NCBI GenBank assembly: GCA_011316305.1
Contig: SAUG01000044.1
Span: 186,001 to 250,000 of the forward strand
Length of the DNA stretch: 64,000 nucleotides
DNA from: Rusavskia elegans
Lineage: Eukaryota > Ascomycota > Lecanoromycetes > Teloschistales > Teloschistaceae
Direction of reading: 5' to 3'
Position 1 is the stretch's first letter, and every line of letters begins with the position of its first letter. The notes under the pieces were generated by a model. That model searched no databases and was not told the DNA's origin. It was given only the letters and a program-made list of their open reading frames with translations. Below, one piece after another: positions 1-11,854 of this stretch. Made by a program: the position numbers and the translations under genes.

Positions 1-1040
1 AGCTATATTAGAACCGATATCTATACGGCGAAATATAATTCGCTAATTATCGATCCTCGCCGGAATGGATAGGAAAAACCTATTGAAATTTGGTATAGTA
101 GACTCTTTTGGACTGGTATGGTATAGATTTTAGAGATTTCTAATCCAACCTATTTTAATAGTATGAGTTTTTTAAATTGTCCTACTAGATATCCTATATC
201 TTTTTTCGTAAAATCTACACGTATTAGGCCTATTTAATTCTTTAAATTGAATATCGATCCCTACTCTATAAAAACCCATTTAAAACCTACACTATTTACG
301 CTCCAATCTATAAAACCCAATATCCTATTAGTGTGGATTTTACAGGCTAAAACCTATACCAACCCAATCTATTTCGACGAGAAAAATTTATCGATTTCTT
401 TTTAGATAATTATAAAACTTCAGTCAGTTTATTTGATGGAAATTCGAAAAATAGTAAATAACCGATTTAGCTTCGCGTCGGCTTCGGTATCGGTCTAATA
501 TTTCTTTTTAATCTCCTGTACTATAGCGGCTTTATAGAGACCTTTTGAATCTATTTTCGACGGATTGAAGTAATTATAATTTATATTCGTAACTATAAAT
601 TACTAATTTTTTTTAGCAACTATACTATAGAGGCGAAGAGATAATCGTATTAAATAGTTAAATTATCTCTAGTTCTATAACTTCGAATAAATCGTATTTT
701 AATTTAAACGTAGCCGAAAGCCGTTCTAAAAAGGTTTTACTTTATACTAGTTTTAATACGGGTTTTAGAAAATCTATAGCCGTATAGATATAAATAAATA
801 ATAATCGCGAAATAAAGTTTATTTAAAATAAAACTGAAGATGTTAATTAATAGTACTATGACTAAAAAATCTATAGCAGTTTTATAATAGAGGAATAAAT
901 ATTAGAAATACTAGATTAAAATATTAAAAGAATTAAAGAAAAGAATAAAGTTAGAAATTTTATATTAATATTAAAATAAACGAAATATCTTAAAGAAAGA
1001 ACGTTAGATATAGATAAAGTATATAGCAGGCCTCTACTAA
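1..1040. other. A+T-rich RIP-degraded DNA, no gene
   Basis: This stretch is very A+T-rich with stops in all frames and CpA/TpG nearly absent, while CpG persists. It looks like an old repeat eroded by RIP. I could not assign it to any family. It ends abruptly at about 1045, where normal-composition DNA begins. Confidence 0.6.
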
Positions 1041-1051
1041 TAGTCTAGTAA

Positions 1052-1140
1052 GCGTATCGCGGGGCAGGGATATCTCGCGACGCGTACGTGTAAAGTTTAT
1101 CCCTCCACGCCAGGTAGGGTGGAGCGAGGAAAACCCTATA
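1052..1140 (+). repeat. GC-rich hairpin element, copy 1, upstream of the Myb-like gene
   Basis: The first 49 nt share about 43 identities with the minus strand of 58814-58862, including the core GGGCAGGGATATCTCGCGAC and then CGTGTAAAGTT. Next, at identical spacing, comes a 23-nt inverted repeat whose sequence differs between copies (here CTCCAC, 10-nt loop, GTGGAG), then GCGAGG and AAACC in both. Copy 1 lies about 565 bp upstream of the Myb-like start codon and in the same orientation as that gene. It could be a promoter element, a structured RNA or a foldback transposon remnant. Confidence 0.55.
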
Positions 1141-1225
1141 CTTATGAAACGTCACAGATTTGACCGTATCTTCTGAACCACTCGATCCATGGGCTCCTCC
1201 CGTTTCAGGCTGTCTCTGTGAAGGC

Positions 1226-1460
1226 GCTTTATCCCTGCATGGCAACCTACAGGGGTAATCAATGAGCTGTATCCAATAATTGGTCGAACAGCGGAGAGAA
1301 ACCAAACGACAGCCACAGATAATAGTCGATGTACATGAATCGTGCCTGTTGCCTCCTACGCGACTTCGATTCCAAGTGGATGTTTGGGGTCAGCTGACCC
1401 CTTTCATCCCTGCATCGCAACCTGCAGAGCTAATCATACCAACGAGCTGTATCCGATCAT
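1226..1460 (+). promoter_or_regulatory. Repeated block and 16-bp palindrome in the Myb-like gene promoter
   Basis: A roughly 55-60 bp block at 1226-1280 recurs at 1401-1460. Shared pieces include ATCCCTGCAT, GCAACCT, TAATCA and GAGCTGTATCC. The second copy directly abuts a perfect 16-bp palindrome, GGGGTCAGCTGACCCC, at 1386-1401. The arrangement suggests a duplicated upstream regulatory segment for the gene starting at 1617. No bound factor can be named from sequence. Confidence 0.45.
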
Positions 1461-1616
1461 CTGATGGTCTCGGTGAACAAAAATGGGTTGCGCAAAGCAA
1501 CTCACTCACTTTGTCATACCTCACATACGATGTGATTTTCCGGCAGCTTCTGACCTGTTTTAAAGAGATTCCGAAGTCGACACCCGTCAAGCTCTCTCGT
1601 GAGCCCGACCGCCAAG

Positions 1617-2572
1617 ATGGACATCTCCAAATTACTCAAGTCCGGTCCGTCTCGCTCACCACCACCTCTATCGACAGCGGCTTCTAGTATCAGACGAACT
1701 GCGTCAACTAGCCCTCGTGCGAGCACTCGAGCTCGGAGTCGTGGTGGAGCCAGCTTCTGTAGACAAGAATCTCGTCATACGAGCAACAAACCGCCACGGC
1801 AGTGGACTGATACCGATAGCGACAAACTCCTTAAACTTAGGGGAGCGAATACCAAGTGGGATGAGGTAGCCCGTCACTTTCCAGGCCGTAGTCCAACAGC
1901 CTGTCGGCTGCGGTATCAGAATTATTTGGAAAAGAAGTACCAGTGGAATAACGAGAAGAAGAAAGATCTGGCAGTACTCTATGAAAGGTATGTTACAGTA
2001 CGGCACCGTTTCCTTTACTCTTATTAATCTATCTATATTCCAAATTTGCAAACAATAGATATGCGAGTTGTTATTGTATCTTCGCGAGTGTTGATGGTAT
2101 GCTGACTCGCCTTATTAGTCGCAAGCAGGAAATGTGGACGCAGATTGCGGAAGACCTTAATATCCCCTGGCGGGCCGTTGAAGACATACATTGGGTTATC
2201 GGGCAAGAAGATATGGCCAATCTTGCAGGAGGTCGCCTCCTTTATCCAGATCGGAGTGGTGGCAAACAAAGTCCAGGCGGTAGTCGCGTGCCATCCGTTT
2301 TACCTTCGTCACTTGGACAATCTCCCGTGCAAGCTCACTGTGTGAGCGCTCCGATCAGTACTTTCTCCAGGCATCCCTCACAGCCTGGTGCGATGCTGGG
2401 TCAACATGCTCCGCTTGCAACCACCAACGGGGTTGCACAGCCGAGGTACGTGCCAGGTAGTGAGGAAACCGGATTCGGCTTTCATCGGACGCATCGAATG
2501 CAGTCAAGCGCTGGAGGACAGCTACCCAGTCTAGCAGATCTGGAAAGAGGCATCCCTGCACAGGGTCGTTGA
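1617..2572 (+). CDS. Myb/SANT-like DNA-binding protein (2 exons)
   Basis: The model is join(1617..1987, 2119..2572), 274 residues. ATG 1617 has A at -3; the upstream GTG at 1599 is not a credible start. The intron (1988-2118, 131 nt, phase 2) has GTATGT at its 5' end, a branch-point-like GCTGAC at 2101-2106 and TTAG at its 3' end. The joined frame is continuous in length with the family pattern. Residues 1-60 are Ser/Arg/Pro-rich. Residues 61-106 form a SANT/Myb-like repeat beginning RQWTDTDSD with GRSPTACRLRYQNYLE. A second helical segment carries W110 and, across the splice, EMW then WRAVEDIHW. The low-complexity C-terminus contains LPSLADLERGI. This architecture matches a common ascomycete family of Myb-like nuclear proteins, so a DNA-binding transcriptional role is inferred. 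The gene shows no RIP damage. Confidence 0.8.
1988..2118 (+). other. Spliceosomal intron of the Myb-like gene
   Basis: The 5' site is GTATGT at 1988. A lariat-type GCTGAC sits 12 nt before the 3' AG at 2117-2118. Removing it joins LYE to SRKQEMW in frame (phase 2), keeping the spacing expected between the SANT repeat and the following Trp motif. Confidence 0.8.
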
Positions 2573-3240
2573 GAGGAAGATGAGAAAGAAGTTGAGACAA
2601 AGAAGAGGAATGTGGATCAAATAGGAAAGGAACACAGATCAACCGACGGACAATACCAGATTCTTGTGCCGTCTGTCGTACCTTGTATGAAAGGATGTAC
2701 TCGTATCAGTGGCGGCTTCGTCTGGACGCAATCGATATGACTGGCCTAGAAGAAAAATGCATGGGACGCAGCGAACATATATAATGGTTAATGAGAGGTA
2801 ATGTCATCGCTGTTTCCAATCTCATCTTTAAATTATACCTTCTGCATGTGCATGGGACTCACTCTTTGGCCCACTCCATACAGCATCCTCCCGGTGAGGC
2901 TTTGAATGATCCTACGAACAATGTGCCGACAACGAATTAGAGTATTCTGTCAGTATAGCAGTGGTACTAGAGTCGATATAGCGGTATTTTAGAACAAACT
3001 GATGTACACATCCGGTAGATCCTGATAACGTTCAGTCTGCCCACATGATTTGGGTTATGATAGACCTTTTCACTCTTGTGCTTCTCCTGGATCGACTGGT
3101 TTAATACCACGAAATACGGAAACATTGGTGACAGACAAGCTCTTCATCTCATATGGTTGGCAGACATTGATGCCTTTGCTTGTACCAAACTCAAAATGTC
3201 AACAGCTGCTGCGCCAAGCCATTTAGGCGCAATTTAAACC
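2573..3240 (+). other. 3' flank of the Myb-like gene, with in-frame extension
   Basis: The DNA has normal composition with no RIP. Directly after the TGA stop (2570-2572) the same frame stays open for 55 codons to a TGA at 2738-2740. It begins EEDEKEVETKKR, a charged stretch unlike random 3' UTR. From 2741 to 3240 I see no ORF worth calling; part is presumably 3' UTR and intergenic DNA. The A+T-rich block resumes at about 3240. Confidence 0.4.
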
Positions 3241-3610
3241 ACTTTTCTACCTCTATACTCTATCTTCAAAAAATTATTCCTTTACGATATATAATCAGAA
3301 TTCAAAGGAAATAAACGCTATAAAAATCAAAAGTAAATCGATATACTATAAAAGACTCGAGTTAAAATTATTAAACTGAAACGAAATACTGTAACTGATA
3401 TCCTCCAAGAAATCGAGATTAAATAACGAATCCAATTAAATATCTTCAGCTCGAATATATACCGTAGCGAATTCCGTTCGCGTCGCCGGAAATTTAAAAT
3501 CGATAATAATACTATTGAAAAGCGAATTAAATTTCTAGAAAATCGTTACAACTACCGTATCCGATTCGAGATCGAGTTCTGCGACTAATATAACTTTAAA
3601 TACTCTGAAC

Positions 3611-3769
3611 TAGACTGGCCGCGAAGATTCGCCAAAGACTCGCTAAGCCGCGATAAACGAATCTAACGCGACTAAATTACTAGTTCGAGCCTAGCAGTTG
3701 TCTATTCGGGTTAGAAGCTCGAATCCGAGACACGAACCCGAGTTCGAAACCCGACAAAACGGCCAATTT
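3611..3769. mobile_element. Foldback element of family Y, copy 1
   Basis: It starts TAGACTGGCCGCG and ends CGGCCAATTTA, an imperfect inverted repeat of the same terminus seen at five other places. The interior holds GAACCCGA-type sequence. Non-coding and probably MITE-like. Confidence 0.5.
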
Positions 3770-4042
3770 ACTTTGAACAGACTATTAGACGAACTATAAA
3801 TTGATATTGATTTTATAAAGATTGTTGATACTATAAAAGTTAGATAATTAAAACTAGAAGAATATAAGTTTTCGTTGGATTTACGCGTAAAAAAACGAGC
3901 AAAATAGCAGTAAAAACATATACGTTTGAATTCTTTTCTCTATTATTTTTTATCCAATCTAACCATTTCAAAATCTACTAATCTATTAGATATTACTTCT
4001 ACTAGACTACTCGTTATAATGAATAGATTATAGATAATAGTA

Positions 4043-4110
4043 GCCTGGGTGGCGCAGTAGCAAAAACTGCGTTATCTGTATCAAAGTTTACGAAAAGTGA
4101 CTTTGAATGT
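4043..4110 (+). repeat. tRNA-like SINE head fragment
   Basis: TGGCGCAGTAGC matches an RNA polymerase III A box and aligns with the heads of the longer SINE copies at 28656, 30828 and 46380. Only the 5' part is recognisable here. Confidence 0.45.
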
Positions 4111-4329
4111 CTCTAGCAATTCTTTGAATCTCTAAAGCTGCGTTAATAGTATATCTATATCAACTATCTAAAGTAGTCTAGCCTGGCTTCTACAGAAAAT
4201 ATATTCCATTCGCTAGTAACGGCGATAGATTTTACGCGTATAAAAATTACCGGTTTAGTAGATTTTTTAAATCCCGATCTAGTTAATATTAATTAATCTT
4301 TCTATAGATCTTTAGCGAGTAAACGCCGC

Positions 4330-4520
4330 TAGCGTAGCTCTATAAAAACCTTTCTTTTAGATCGCGACTATTTATATTAGCCGCTTTTCTAGCTCGAGGC
4401 GTTTTAAACGCTTTTAATAGTTTCTCTGGCGCTCCGAGTTCTCGTAGTACGTTTAAGCTCGTAGAGTCCCTACCAATATTATAGGGCCTACAACCAATTT
4501 TCGAAAACCCGTTATAGTCT
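4330..4520 (-). repeat. Repeat family W, copy 1 (coding remnant)
   Basis: The minus strand is homologous to 11690-11850. Both copies keep one open frame with a similar peptide. This copy reads EKLLKAFK followed by ARKAANI and LKERF; the other reads ERLLERFK, ARKTASYI and LKEKL. Two diverged copies preserving the same frame imply a once-coding helical segment, perhaps from a transposon or gene family. I do not recognise the protein. Confidence 0.4.
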
Positions 4521-4540
4521 ATAATCGACTTCGTAGAATA

Positions 4541-4682
4541 AAAGTTTAAATATTAGTAGTTTTTAATGGATTCGAATATCAGATCCGCTACTTTCGGATT
4601 TAACTTTTAACTTCGAAAAACGTCGGATCCGTTGGTATTAAATCTACCCAACGACGCAGTTCTTACTGCTACGCCATCCAAG
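4541..4682 (-). repeat. tRNA-like SINE, minus-strand copy
   Basis: The reverse complement begins TGGCGTAGCAGTAAG and continues through TTTTTCGAAGTTAAAAG to GATATTCGAATCC. It follows the SINE at 28656 over about 140 bp, with A-box and B-box equivalents in the expected order. Degraded and not a tRNA gene. Confidence 0.5.
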
Positions 4683-5161
4683 TATTAATTACTTTAATTT
4701 ACACAATTTAATCACTTGCGATAATTGGATTATAACTATAATTATATAGATAAGATCTTTTAAACATTATATTATAATAATATAATCAAAAGTGAAATCT
4801 TTAAAATTATTAAATTACAAAAAAAAGCTATAAACGCTAGATTCGATTCTAGTTACGCTAAACCCTTTATGGAATATCACGTGACTTTTTATTGAAAAGT
4901 GATAAACCGTTTGCTATATATGGAGTTTTAGTATATTATTAAAAATACAGCGGAGAGAATCTATCTATTGATATTTATCAATATACCATTTTACCGAAAA
5001 AATTATTGTTAAAAATCTGGTTCAAAGAACTCGTTTTGATCGGATAAATGTCGGCAATAATTGAAATAACTATAGAATTCGGGCCAGTAGATACTATATT
5101 ATCATACTATCACTAAAAAAATCTATGGAAAAAATAAAAATCTATAGAAATAATAAGAGCT

Positions 5162-5374
5162 TGTATAACGGAATTATTATAAAAGAGTTATCTGAATTTC
5201 TCTGAAATGATCGCTAAAATTACGTAATTTATTTACTTAGGTATAATACCTATTCTATTAGGTTTAGCGTATCTTAGTAACGGCTATATTCTATATAATT
5301 TAGTAATTCTATAGATTTTACTTTTTATATATTTTAACTAATACGATGATATATCTATATTTTATTATTCTATA
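5162..5374 (+). repeat. Copia 1 5' LTR
   Basis: It begins TGTATAACGG and aligns end to end with 10701-10913 at the same 213-bp length. Differences are mainly C/T and G/A transitions. Confidence 0.75.
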
Positions 5375-8300
5375 GTTATAAACCCGGATACTATAGATTA
5401 AAACGATATCTAGTAATCTTTACCGGTATATATTTATTACTTTAGAAAGAGTTATTTATTTAAGTAATAAGCGGAAGAATCCTTTACCGCGATATTTATA
5501 ACTAGTAGAAGAAAATTTTTACTATAACTCTACCAGGAATAATTACGTAAAGTAGTTAATTTACTAGAGTATCTACTAAGCGACTAAGAGGAAAAGTAAC
5601 TTATTTTATAGTTATAAGTCTAAGCTATATACTAGTAAATATAAAGAAAGATTTTATTACTAGATATTTCTTTTTTTAATATTATTCTAGCTCCTACCGA
5701 ACGTTTAAATATCTTCCTATATTATCGGTATAGCGTCTAAACGACCTATTATTCTAGTTTAAACTAAAGATTAGAACTAGTAGATTATAATTATTAAAGA
5801 TAAAGTAGTTTAAATACGTATTTAGAACTATATCGATTCCTCTTAACCTAATAAACTCTAATAAAGGTAAAAACTAATCTTTCCGGCGTATATTCTGCCG
5901 ATAGGAATACCCCTAATAGTTATAGTAACCTAGAAACAAATTAGCGCAGTATAAAAGGCTTATAAAGATACTAAATAGCGTTATAAATAATTCTATAATA
6001 GATACGAAAAAGAATAGAAAGTAATCGCTAATATAGTTAACTATATTTATAAAAACTTTTTAGTAGTAAATCTAGTATTCTTTAGATTCGTTAAATCTTA
6101 TCTATAGGACCTACTATATTTACTATAGTCTAGAATCGTATCTACCGACTCCGCTAGAATTATAGAAATAGAATAATAGTATAAAAAGCTATCTGTAAAC
6201 TCTATACGAAACTAAAGTATTAAAATATAGCTCGATAAATATTCGTAGATATATCTTTAGATTAAGTATATTAGAGTTTTAGAAGTTAAAAATACTAAAA
6301 GAATATTATAGGATTTCGTTTTTATTATCTATAATCTAGCTTCTTTATTTTTATAAAACTATAAACTTAGACTAGATTCTATTACGGATTACGAAAAATA
6401 ATATTATAAATTTATTTAAAAAGTTCTATAACTACGTTCGCCTATATAATCTTAAAGTATCTAATATCTATACTATATTTACTATTACAGAAAATTATAA
6501 TAGTAATACCGACGCGGATAAAAATAAAGGTAAAAAGAAAAGTAAAAGAAAAGATAGAAATCCTTTATTTAAAGATAATAATAAGCCGCTAAAATACGTC
6601 TATAGCCTAAAGTATTTTTTTAAAAAATACTACTATATTATAGAGTATTTTAGAAAGAATTATCCGAAGAAACTAGCTAGCTTTAAGCTTAAAGTAGTAA
6701 AAATAAAAAAGATTAAAAATAAACTCGATAGTAATAAAAAAATATAGAAAAATTATAAGTACTTTAATTAATATATTAAAAAGAAATATAAAAGTAGTAA
6801 AAAAGATAACAAATTAGTATCTACTAGCGTTTTTTTAGCTATATTTCTAGAAATCTTTATTACTAATTATTTCTATTATTTTTTTTTAGATTTTTCATAG
6901 TAGTTTAGTAATTAATCTATATAATAATACTATAGCCTACCGTTTTATTAAAGACTGAAATTATACTAATAGCTTATATATTATTATAAACGAAAAATCT
7001 ATATCTATTATAGTATACGGAAATATTATAATTAATATTAATTTACTAAATAATAAAATACTATTAAAACTTTCTAATATAAACTATATTTTTAACTTTA
7101 GAACTAATCTAGTTTTAGAAGAATATATTTAGAAGAAAGGCAATCTCTTTAAAGATTCTAGAACTCTTCGCGTTATATATAATAGAAAGACTATTATTAA
7201 ATATAAAATAATTAGCGAGTTATCTATACTAGAAAATAATATAAATAGATATAGAAATATTATTCTACTATTTTATACTATAGCTAAATTAGATATAACT
7301 CAAGACTAGTACTAGCTCTTTATTTACGCCGCTAATAAAGCTATCTAGTATATATAATAAATAGCTAAAAGGATAGAAATTACGGATAAAACTAAAGTAC
7401 CATTAACTAATAAATATATAATATACGTCGTTTCTAAAGTCTACTAGATTATTTTAACCTCTTTATATAAATTAGAGGACTCCGACGAGTCTTTTTATCG
7501 TATTACCTACGATTTAATTCTAATAGCTACCGGACTAAACTATTATTACTGGATTTTATATTTTATATATATTAAAACGGATTTCTATATTATCGAAACC
7601 TATCGCTTTAAATTAGAAATAACTAAGTTCCTTTACCGCTCTTTTAAACTTATATAAATATACTATAAAGATATAATAGTATCTATACGGTTATATATAG
7701 AGCTAATCCTAGATAAAGAATTTTTAAATATTATCTCAGAGCTAGAAATTTTCTAGGAATTGGCTACCCTAGATATATAAATTTAGAATAGTTATTCGGA
7801 ACGATTAGGCTATATTTTTATTATTTAAACCCGAGTAATAATAAACGGAATAAATCTCCTATATTATTCTTAGTTCTAGATTTTCTAGCCGCCGCCTATA
7901 TTATAAATATTATATTAAAAAAGAAGTTTATATAGAAGATTCTATTCTAAATAGTTATCGAAACCGTTTTATATTTAGGTTACTTCCGAGTATATAGCTA
8001 TAAAGTCTATATATTAGATAAATATATTCTGAAATTCTAGAAGCTATATTCTAGAGTTTATATTAGATTTCTAATAGGATATAATAGTACGAATATCTAT
8101 TTTATCTAGATTTTAGACTAGAAAAAGGTTATCCGTACTTATAATATTATATTTAACGCGACCTCGTTCTATTAATCTAGAAAAGTTAATTAAACTTAGC
8201 TATAAATAGAGCTATTTCTATATAATACGTTCGATATTCTATATATAAACTATTTTATTACTAATTTTAGTAATAGCGAAAGTAATAAAAATAATACCTT

Positions 8301-10700
8301 TATATAGGTTTAAACGAATCCGGATATATCTAGAGAAAAACACTCCCTTCTAATATCTAATAATAAAAGAAAAGATAAAAAAAAATCAGCTTTTTCTATC
8401 GCCTCCTACTTTAAAAGATGGATACCGCTATAAGACAGCTATAATAGCGGAAATTTAGCTAATAAATTATACTATAATCCTACTAATAAGAATACTTCTT
8501 TTATAAAGGTAATAGAATAGTTTAGCGAATTTATTTAAATAGATATATAATAATTTAATAGCAGATTTATATTCGATAAAAATATATCTAGATTTTTTAA
8601 AAATAATAAAGATTTTTTTCCGTCTACTTCTACGCTTTTAGAGCTAAAGAGAACTTATAGCCTAAATAAACTATACTATATTAAAGATAATATTATTTTT
8701 CTAAATATTATATATCGCCGAAAGAAGATAGATAAAATAAATAAAGCCGAAAAGATAGCTACTAAAAAGACTATAAAGAAATTAGAACGGAGCGAGGCCT
8801 ATATAACCTTTTTTTAATATACCGCTACCGGAATTCCTATAGCTTTTTTTATAGTAATTACCGCCTATCTTCTAGCCTATATAATATATAAAAATAGCGT
8901 TCTAATACCAGACTATTAGCTTTTTCTACTAGGAATATAGTATTACTATAATTAACTACTACCGGAACCTCGTTTCTAGAATAATATATTATAATATCCG
9001 CTTATAGAAAAATTTATAGAGGCTATTTAAATCGAAATAAAGAAACTATAGGATAAAAATATCTAGAAGAAAATAGTATTCGATACTATAGTTTAATATA
9101 GTAAAAAATCTATTCTTTTTATATAGGTTTTTAAATATAAATTCGATAAATAAGATTATTTAACTAAATTAAAGGTACGTCGTTATATTAGAAGTAACCT
9201 CTAGATTACCGATACTAATATCTATACTACTATTTTAGCGATTCGTATCTTTCGGGTATTTATAGTTATTATAATATATTTTAGACTTTAAATAAAATAG
9301 TATAATACGGTTAATATATTCTATAATTACGAAATTAATAAATTTACTTTTATTAAATCTCTACTAGGCTAGAAAGGATCGAAGTCTATCTTTTTATAAC
9401 TCTTTAAAGCGTTCTATAGTCTAAAGCAGTCGCCGGCGCTATAGTTTTACTATCTTTCGAATATTCTAGTAGATCTAGGATTTTTAGTAGTATCCGGAAC
9501 CGAATATTTATTAATTTATAAATATATAATACTATTCTTTTTTATAGACGATATTTATATTACCTACAAGGACCGCTATATATAATATATTAAAGAATTC
9601 TAGATAAAGCTCCTTAAACGCTATAAAATAAAATACCTAGGTAAAATATCTTGGTTTTTAGAAATTTATATTACTCGCGATCTCGAAGCCTATAAACTAT
9701 TATTATATTGGAATTTATATATCGATAAGATTTAAAGAAGTATAATATTAATTTATTAAATAAAGCTTCTAAAACTTTATTTATTAGCTCCGAAACGTTT
9801 ACTAAAAATACAGGTATAGCCGAACTCTAGTAAATTCTATTATACTAATAACTAGTCGGAATATTTAATTTCGTAGCTATAATTACTCGCGCTAATATTA
9901 GTTATACCGCTTTAAAGCTTTTAGAATTCTTAGCGAATCTATCGGAACGTTATCTAGAGTTAGTAATTAAAACTATATAGTATTTAAAATATTATAAGTT
10001 CTACTTAATTATCTTCGATACTTATATAACCGATCTAAATATATTATTTATTACTTTATTGGACGCTTTATTTATAGATAATCTAGTAACTCGGCGAAGT
10101 TTATAGAGCTATACGTTTAAATTATTCGGCAGAATAATAGACTAAAAAGCTTTAAAATAGAAAACGTTTATAGTAAATTTAACTAAAACCGAGCTTCTCG
10201 TAGCTACTACTAGCAGGAAAAAATTCCTATAGTAGAATCGGTTCTTTAAAGAAATATTATTTAATCTAGGCTATAAACCGTATATCTAAATTAATAATAT
10301 ATAATTAATATAAATACTTCAGAGTATTAACGCGCAGTTTATAATAAAGCTCTACTATATTGATATTTATTATTACTAGCTATACTAGAAAGTTTATAAT
10401 AGAAATATATCTATCAGATATATAGCCTCTGTAGTAATTCTAGTAGATAGCTTTATAAAAACTCTTCCGGTTTAATATTATAAAGAATTTATAAATTTAT
10501 TAGAATTCTAGAATCTACTTCTAAAAGAATACTATAATAGCGATTCTTCTACTACCGCTTCTAATATTCTAAACGTCGCTAATATATCTAAAATCCGGTT
10601 AAATTAAAGAGAAATTTAAAGGCTATAATAATATATAGTAGCGAGGAATAGAGTTAAGTTTAAAAATATAAGTAATCGATTCTAAAGAGGTATAAAATCC

Positions 10701-10913
10701 TATATAGCGGGAATATTATAAGAGAGTTATCTAAGTTTCTCTAAAATAGTCGCTAATGTTACGTAATTTATCTATTTAGATATAGTACCTACCCTATTAA
10801 GTTTAGCGTATATTGGTAACGGCTATATTCTATATAATTTAATAACTCTATAGATTTTACTTTTCGTATTATTTAATCAATACGATCATATATCCATATC
10901 CAATCGTCCTACA
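10701..10913 (+). repeat. Copia 1 3' LTR
   Basis: It is the partner of the LTR at 5162. It ends CGTCCTACA and keeps the canonical terminal CA that the 5' copy has lost to RIP (CTATA). Confidence 0.75.
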
Positions 10914-11689
10914 AATAACTAAAAAATACTATCGTTATAGTAATATTTTTTTGAATTTATATTATTCTAATAGACAAATTATAATATAAAAATCAATAGA
11001 ATTGGAATTTAAAGTAATTACTAACTATATAACGGTTTATTTATTTTAATAAATCTTACTAACTATTTCTATTTTTATATAAATTCGATATCTATATTGA
11101 AAAAATACTATAGCTTTAGTTTTTTCTATTAGAATTAAATTGATTTAAAAATTGATATTATTGAATATAATTATAGCTGTTACAGTTCTAATATTAATTG
11201 AAACTTAAACTTTTTACCTCGCGTTAAAATTATAAAAAAAAATTTAGATTTTTTTTTTATTATTTTTTTTTATTTGTATCGCTATTATGGTTCTTTTTCT
11301 ATAAATTCTATTTTTTTCCATCGATTATATATATATATATATATTCTTCTCGATAAATCTATCGCTAACGTTAATATTTTTAACAAAATTAAAGCTGTAT
11401 TATTCGAAAGATAAATATTGAAAAAGATATAGTGGATAAATAAAATATTATTTAAATCTTTTTCGTTTATATTAAATCGAATAAAATTAAAAATGATTAG
11501 AAATGTTATAATATAACTATCTATTAATATTTTTATCTTTTATATAATTTTTGTTCCGAATTAAATTATATTTATATATATATAAATTTTATTACCCCAG
11601 TTTTGATCCGGCAAAAATAAAGGTTTATTTAAACAATTTAGAAATTAATAGTTGAAAGAAGCAGTAATATTAGTGTTTTCTAAAAGTGG
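10914..11689. other. A+T-rich DNA, no gene seen
   Basis: Poly-A/T runs and a short TA microsatellite (about 11326-11343) are present. No ORF or recognisable transposon motif was found. Confidence 0.5.
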
Positions 11690-11850
11690 CTCTGAAAACC
11701 CTTGAATTTTGGTAGAGATCCTGCGAGTTCAGACGTATCTCGTGAGTTCCGGGCGCTCGAAAGACTATTAGAAAGGTTTAAAGCGTCCGAAGCTAGAAAA
11801 ACGGCTAGTTATATTAGCTGTAGTCTAAAAGAAAAACTTTTATTAAGTTA
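11690..11850 (+). repeat. Repeat family W, copy 2 (coding remnant)
   Basis: Homologous to the minus strand of 4330-4520. The open frame includes FRALERLLERFKASEARK. Family X copy A inserted at its 3' edge. The product is unknown. Confidence 0.4.
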
Positions 11851-11854
11851 ATCT

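Larger units (their letters stand above)
5162..10913 (+). mobile_element. Ty1/Copia-type LTR retrotransposon, RIP-degraded
   Basis: Two LTRs of equal length (213 bp; 5162-5374 and 10701-10913) flank a 5.3-kb interior on the plus strand. Near 6595 the gag frame reads YVYSLKYFFKKYYY, which is what a CxCGxxH-type zinc knuckle becomes when TGT and CAC codons are RIP-mutated. Near 9535-9565 the frame reads LFFIDDIYI, the Copia reverse transcriptase YVDD motif. At 10062-10110 it reads DALFIDNLVTRRS, the Copia RNase H motif. Order gag, integrase region, RT, RNase H fits Copia. Stops are frequent, so the element is inactive. I saw no clean target duplication. Confidence 0.8.

Noticed and set aside
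1280..1687. 135-codon ORF overlapping the Myb-like gene start
   Set aside because: It begins with a non-ATG codon, lies in the promoter and overlaps the true gene in another frame, so it is a shadow.
4043..4682. A single foldback transposon bounded by the two SINE pieces in inverted orientation
   Set aside because: The inner sequence holds unrelated family W material and the two SINE pieces are different lengths, so two separate SINE copies are simpler.
11326..11343. TA-repeat tracts as a replication origin or centromere signal
   Set aside because: Short TA tracts occur throughout the A+T-rich blocks and inside family X. Nothing distinguishes this one.
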